Assembly (NCBI GenBank): GCA_015709615.1
Contig: CP054179.1
Span: forward strand, 2,604,001 to 2,668,000
Reading direction: 5' to 3'
DNA length: 64,000 bases
Source: Gammaproteobacteria bacterium
Lineage (GTDB): Bacteria > Pseudomonadota > Gammaproteobacteria > Burkholderiales > Nitrosomonadaceae
Shown one piece after another: positions 61,745 to 64,000 of this stretch; the first letter of the stretch is position 1; each line of letters starts with the position of its first letter. Both the position numbers and the translations under genes were made by a program. The notes under the pieces were generated by a model that was not told where the DNA came from, made no database searches, and saw nothing but the letters and a program-made list of their open reading frames with translations.

Positions 61745-62833
61745 ATGATGAAAAGTAAACTGATTACTGCAAAACTTGGCTGCACATCGCTTGTATTGCT
61801 GTTAGTGCATGGTGTTTCTTATGCAATGCCAGGTATGCATGGAGCCGGCCACGGGAGTGCCTCGGAGTTGCCACGCATCTCAAAAAGCATGGGTGAGCCG
61901 ATCAATTCGCCTGGTTCAGAAATCGAGATTACCTATAGCGCAGACGGCAAAACTGCAATTTTTGTGTCGACCCGTGAAGGTAGCCTAGAATCATCCGGTA
62001 ACCCGTACAACTTCGATATATGGATGTCTCACAATGTAGATGGTGTCTGGCAACCGCCTATTCACTTAGGATCTGATATTGATCCTGCTGTCGGGCCAAA
62101 TATTAATACGGCAGCTTGGGAACTGGAACCGAGTTTTTCCGATGATGGAAATGTCATCTATTTTACAAGATATGAACCCGGTAATTTATTGTCGGGTGAT
62201 TTATACGTCGTTCAGAAAGTAGATGGCGTATGGCAATCGGCCAGGAACTGGAATGATGTTCCGGAACTCCCCAGCATCAATACGCCGACCGGTGAGGAAC
62301 ACTGTCCGATTATTGCTTCTGACAGCCTGATTTATTTCAACTATAGCCAGCCAGGGGTAACACAAGAGAGTGATATCTGGAAAGTTGAGAAGAAAAATGG
62401 GATATGGCAAAAACCGGTAAGCCTGGGATCGAAAATTAACTCTCCGCAGCGTGATCACATGCACTGGACTGGGCTGTCAAAAGATGGAAAAAGTTTAGTC
62501 GTCACCAGTATGCGGACTGATCTGGGTTCCCGTGGTGGGCATGATATGTGGATTTCACATCAAAAAGCAAATGGTGAATGGCAAGAGCCGATCAATCTCG
62601 GTGATTCCATAAATACTGACGGTGAGGACATGTGTTGGACTTTTACCCCGGATGGCAAGAAATTCACTGGTAGTTGGGGGCCGCAAGGTACTTTCGACAC
62701 GGATATCCGCTGGGTTTATAAGGATGACATTCCCTTGCTGAAAGATTTTGAGCCGATAGGTCCGCCACCCAACTTGTTAACAAGTAGCAAGGCAAAACCA
62801 GTTACAGGGAACAACGAACTATCAAAACAATAA
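61745..62833 (+). CDS. Exported TolB-like/PD40 beta-propeller protein
   Basis: 362 residues. Signal peptide (MMKSKLITAKLGC to SYA) followed by a His/Gly-rich segment (PGMHGAGHGSAS). PD40-type propeller repeats follow: EITYSADGKTAIFVSTREG, EPSFSDDGNVIYFTRYEP and DHMHWTGLSKDGKSLVVTSM, with the W-x-x-P-x-x-L-G loop repeated (VWQPPIHLGSD, IWQKPVSLGSK, EWQEPINLGDS). The fold is a scaffold or binding propeller; the binding partner is unknown. The start GAGGG Shine-Dalgarno is good. Confidence 0.75.
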   Translation: MMKSKLITAKLGCTSLVLLLVHGVSYAMPGMHGAGHGSASELPRISKSMGEPINSPGSEIEITYSADGKTAIFVSTREGSLESSGNPYNFDIWMSHNVDGVWQPPIHLGSDIDPAVGPNINTAAWELEPSFSDDGNVIYFTRYEPGNLLSGDLYVVQKVDGVWQSARNWNDVPELPSINTPTGEEHCPIIASDSLIYFNYSQPGVTQESDIWKVEKKNGIWQKPVSLGSKINSPQRDHMHWTGLSKDGKSLVVTSMRTDLGSRGGHDMWISHQKANGEWQEPINLGDSINTDGEDMCWTFTPDGKKFTGSWGPQGTFDTDIRWVYKDDIPLLKDFEPIGPPPNLLTSSKAKPVTGNNELSKQ

Positions 62834-63223
62834 ATATAGATCAAACTGGATTAAACTCGAAACAAATACCATCATAGGCTTTCACTGAGTATCTCGCGCT
62901 TTAGTCCTGTCCGATCATCGAACTGGATGTGGCTCGAAAAGCAACGTGGAGAAAAGTGTCAGCCTGTTCTTTGATTGCTATAGTAGCAGAACCGGTTTCC
63001 CTGATGGTTCGATACATCAGCACAAATTCTCAGATCTGAATGCACAAAATGCTTGAAATCTAGAGCATCATGGAGTTTGATGAGTATTGAACATAAATTC
63101 AGAAATAAATGATGGTAACGCTCATATTGGTGAGATATAAGTAAATATATTGAGGATCTATGAGTCTATACCATCTCCGGGATTGACATTCTTCTCTGTC
63201 ATCATCGTGCCTCTTTCGTTAGA
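62834..63223. other. Intergenic stretch
   Basis: About 390 bp. A short minus-strand open frame near 62920-63040 looks protein-like but has no start signal and no known motif. I do not call a gene. No repeats or RNA genes seen. Confidence 0.4.
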
Positions 63224-63619
63224 ATGAAGAAAGAATCTGGACATCGTAATCATTGGAAAAAGATAGTGGTTATCTTACTTGTCTTGGCTGGAAGTTTTCT
63301 CTTGTCGATTGTTGGTTTCTGGGTACTTTGGAGTGGCATATTCTGGAATTATCAGTTAGTTATGTTTTTCCTATTTCTTCTACTATCATTTTCTGTGTCG
63401 CACTGGAATAAAGGAGCGGTAGGAGGTTGCATTTTTATAGCATGTGGTGTCGCTCCACTTGGGACTTTGACTACTCAGTTTAGAGATAGTAGCGGTTCAC
63501 AATTGATGCACAATTCTTGTTGTGCTTACCAAGCTTATCGGAATCATTGCTGGTTATTTTTAGCGAAAACATCACTTGATTCCCATTCAGAATCTTCTAA
63601 GGATATTGCTTCATTCTAG
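63224..63619 (+). CDS. Small membrane protein, unknown, possibly frameshifted
   Basis: 131 residues, with three hydrophobic segments (about 12-38, 42-58, 67-82). The first two-thirds look natural; the last third (MHNSCCAYQAYRNHCW and on) is atypical. In the alternative frame from about 63515 the sequence reads ILVVLTKLIGIIAGYF and a stop, which is a natural fourth helix. A one-base shift is therefore likely. Precedes a methyltransferase-like membrane protein by 6 bp. Confidence 0.5.
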   Translation: MKKESGHRNHWKKIVVILLVLAGSFLLSIVGFWVLWSGIFWNYQLVMFFLFLLLSFSVSHWNKGAVGGCIFIACGVAPLGTLTTQFRDSSGSQLMHNSCCAYQAYRNHCWLFLAKTSLDSHSESSKDIASF

Positions 63620-63625
63620 TAAGCT

Positions 63626-64000
63626 ATGTATTGTCTTGAACTTAAAATTCCGCCGGCTATGTTGGTTCTTTTGTTTGCAGTAGTCATGTGGTTTGTTTCA
63701 TCGATGAATCCATGGGCGGTGATTCAAATTCCGGGCAAGGAGTGGGTGGCAGGGGCATTATGGTTAATAGGTTTTGCATTGATCATTGTCGCTGCCGTTG
63801 AATTTATTTCAGCAAAAACAACAGCAAATCCATTGACTCCTGGATTAGCCACTTCTATAGTCACCACCGGTGTCTATAGATTGAGCCGAAATCCCATGTA
63901 TGTCGGATTTTTGTTGATGCTTGCGGCATGGGGCGTATTTTTAGCAAATGTCTTGTCTGTTTTGTTGTTACCGCTGTTTGTTGTGTATTTAAATCGATTT
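63626..64000 (+). CDS. Isoprenylcysteine methyltransferase-like membrane protein, cut by the window edge
   Basis: The first 125 residues of a polytopic protein. Three hydrophobic segments (about 11-27, 46-62, 103-123) precede and follow the motif TTGVYRLSRNPMYVGFLLML, the signature of the ICMT/Ste14-PEMT-like family (PF04191). It probably methylates a lipid or small molecule. Start is the ATG at 63626; the C-terminal part lies outside the window. Confidence 0.8.
   Translation, partial: MYCLELKIPPAMLVLLFAVVMWFVSSMNPWAVIQIPGKEWVAGALWLIGFALIIVAAVEFISAKTTANPLTPGLATSIVTTGVYRLSRNPMYVGFLLMLAAWGVFLANVLSVLLLPLFVVYLNRF

Noticed and set aside
62920..63040. Short minus-strand open frame between the PD40 gene and the membrane-protein gene
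   Set aside because: Looks protein-like over 38 codons but has no start signal or known family; insufficient support.
1..64000. CRISPR array
   Set aside because: No regularly spaced direct repeats or cas genes found anywhere in the window.

Overview
The window looks like a chromosomal stretch of a betaproteobacterium close to Nitrosomonas or another Nitrosomonadaceae member. This is inferred from the hopanoid transporter HpnN, PEP-CTERM proteins, a urea-channel gene, inorganic-sulfur genes and moderate GC. No rRNA or other phylogenetic marker is present, so the assignment is inference. Roughly the first 10 kb and the tail read as host genome. Most of the rest is accessory DNA with insertion sequences, broken genes and a conjugation module.

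Layout. 1-9.9 kb: potassium uptake (kup), TauE-type exporter, DedA, hpnN, an amino-acid permease and an exported beta-propeller protein. 9.9-12.8 kb: a graveyard of toxin-antitoxin and other remnants around one intact DUF4258 pair and a 3' tRNA-Thr fragment. 12.9-18.2 kb: exported proteins (PEP-CTERM phytase-like esterase, small exported protein, glycine-rich protein) and a serralysin-like RTX metalloprotease cut in two by a 1,002-bp IS481-family element with a clean 6-bp target duplication. 18.4-24.1 kb: Spy-like chaperone with a BaeS/BaeR system, an ABC transporter and a DUF1993 protein. 24.2-26.0 kb: second tRNA 3' fragment, RelE/HTH pair and transposase debris.

26.1-33.1 kb: a six-gene, tightly coupled minus-strand operon (ribbon-helix-helix-like protein, NADAR enzyme, SIS-HAD fusion, phosphoribosyltransferase-like protein, AAA-type ATPase, Rossmann-like protein). 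I do not recognise it as any characterised system. It is the best candidate for an undescribed conflict or nucleotide-metabolism system. 33.2-46.7 kb: a broken IS200/IS605 element, then kfrB-like and korB genes, and trbA with trbBCDEFGHIJKLN in IncP (RP4/RK2) order. This is a complete mating-pair-formation apparatus, but no relaxase, coupling protein or integrase lies in the window.

46.9-51.8 kb: a broken methyltransferase and a minus-strand group with a urea transporter, TetR regulator, flavin monooxygenase and OsmC protein. 52-55.4 kb: two IS1595-type remnants, one with intact ends and an 8-bp duplication, an arsenite-type exporter, and broken methyltransferase and DsrE genes. 55.7-61.2 kb: a coherent sulfur module. 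A sigma-54 activator with a cysteine-rich N-terminal domain is divergent from a clade of beta-carbonic anhydrase resembling COS/CS2 hydrolases, a zinc-ribbon protein, a rhodanese/SQR fusion and a TauE exporter. The intergenic region has two matched palindromes and a near-consensus -24/-12 promoter. The end holds an exported PD40 propeller protein, a probably frameshifted membrane protein and a truncated isoprenylcysteine methyltransferase-like gene.
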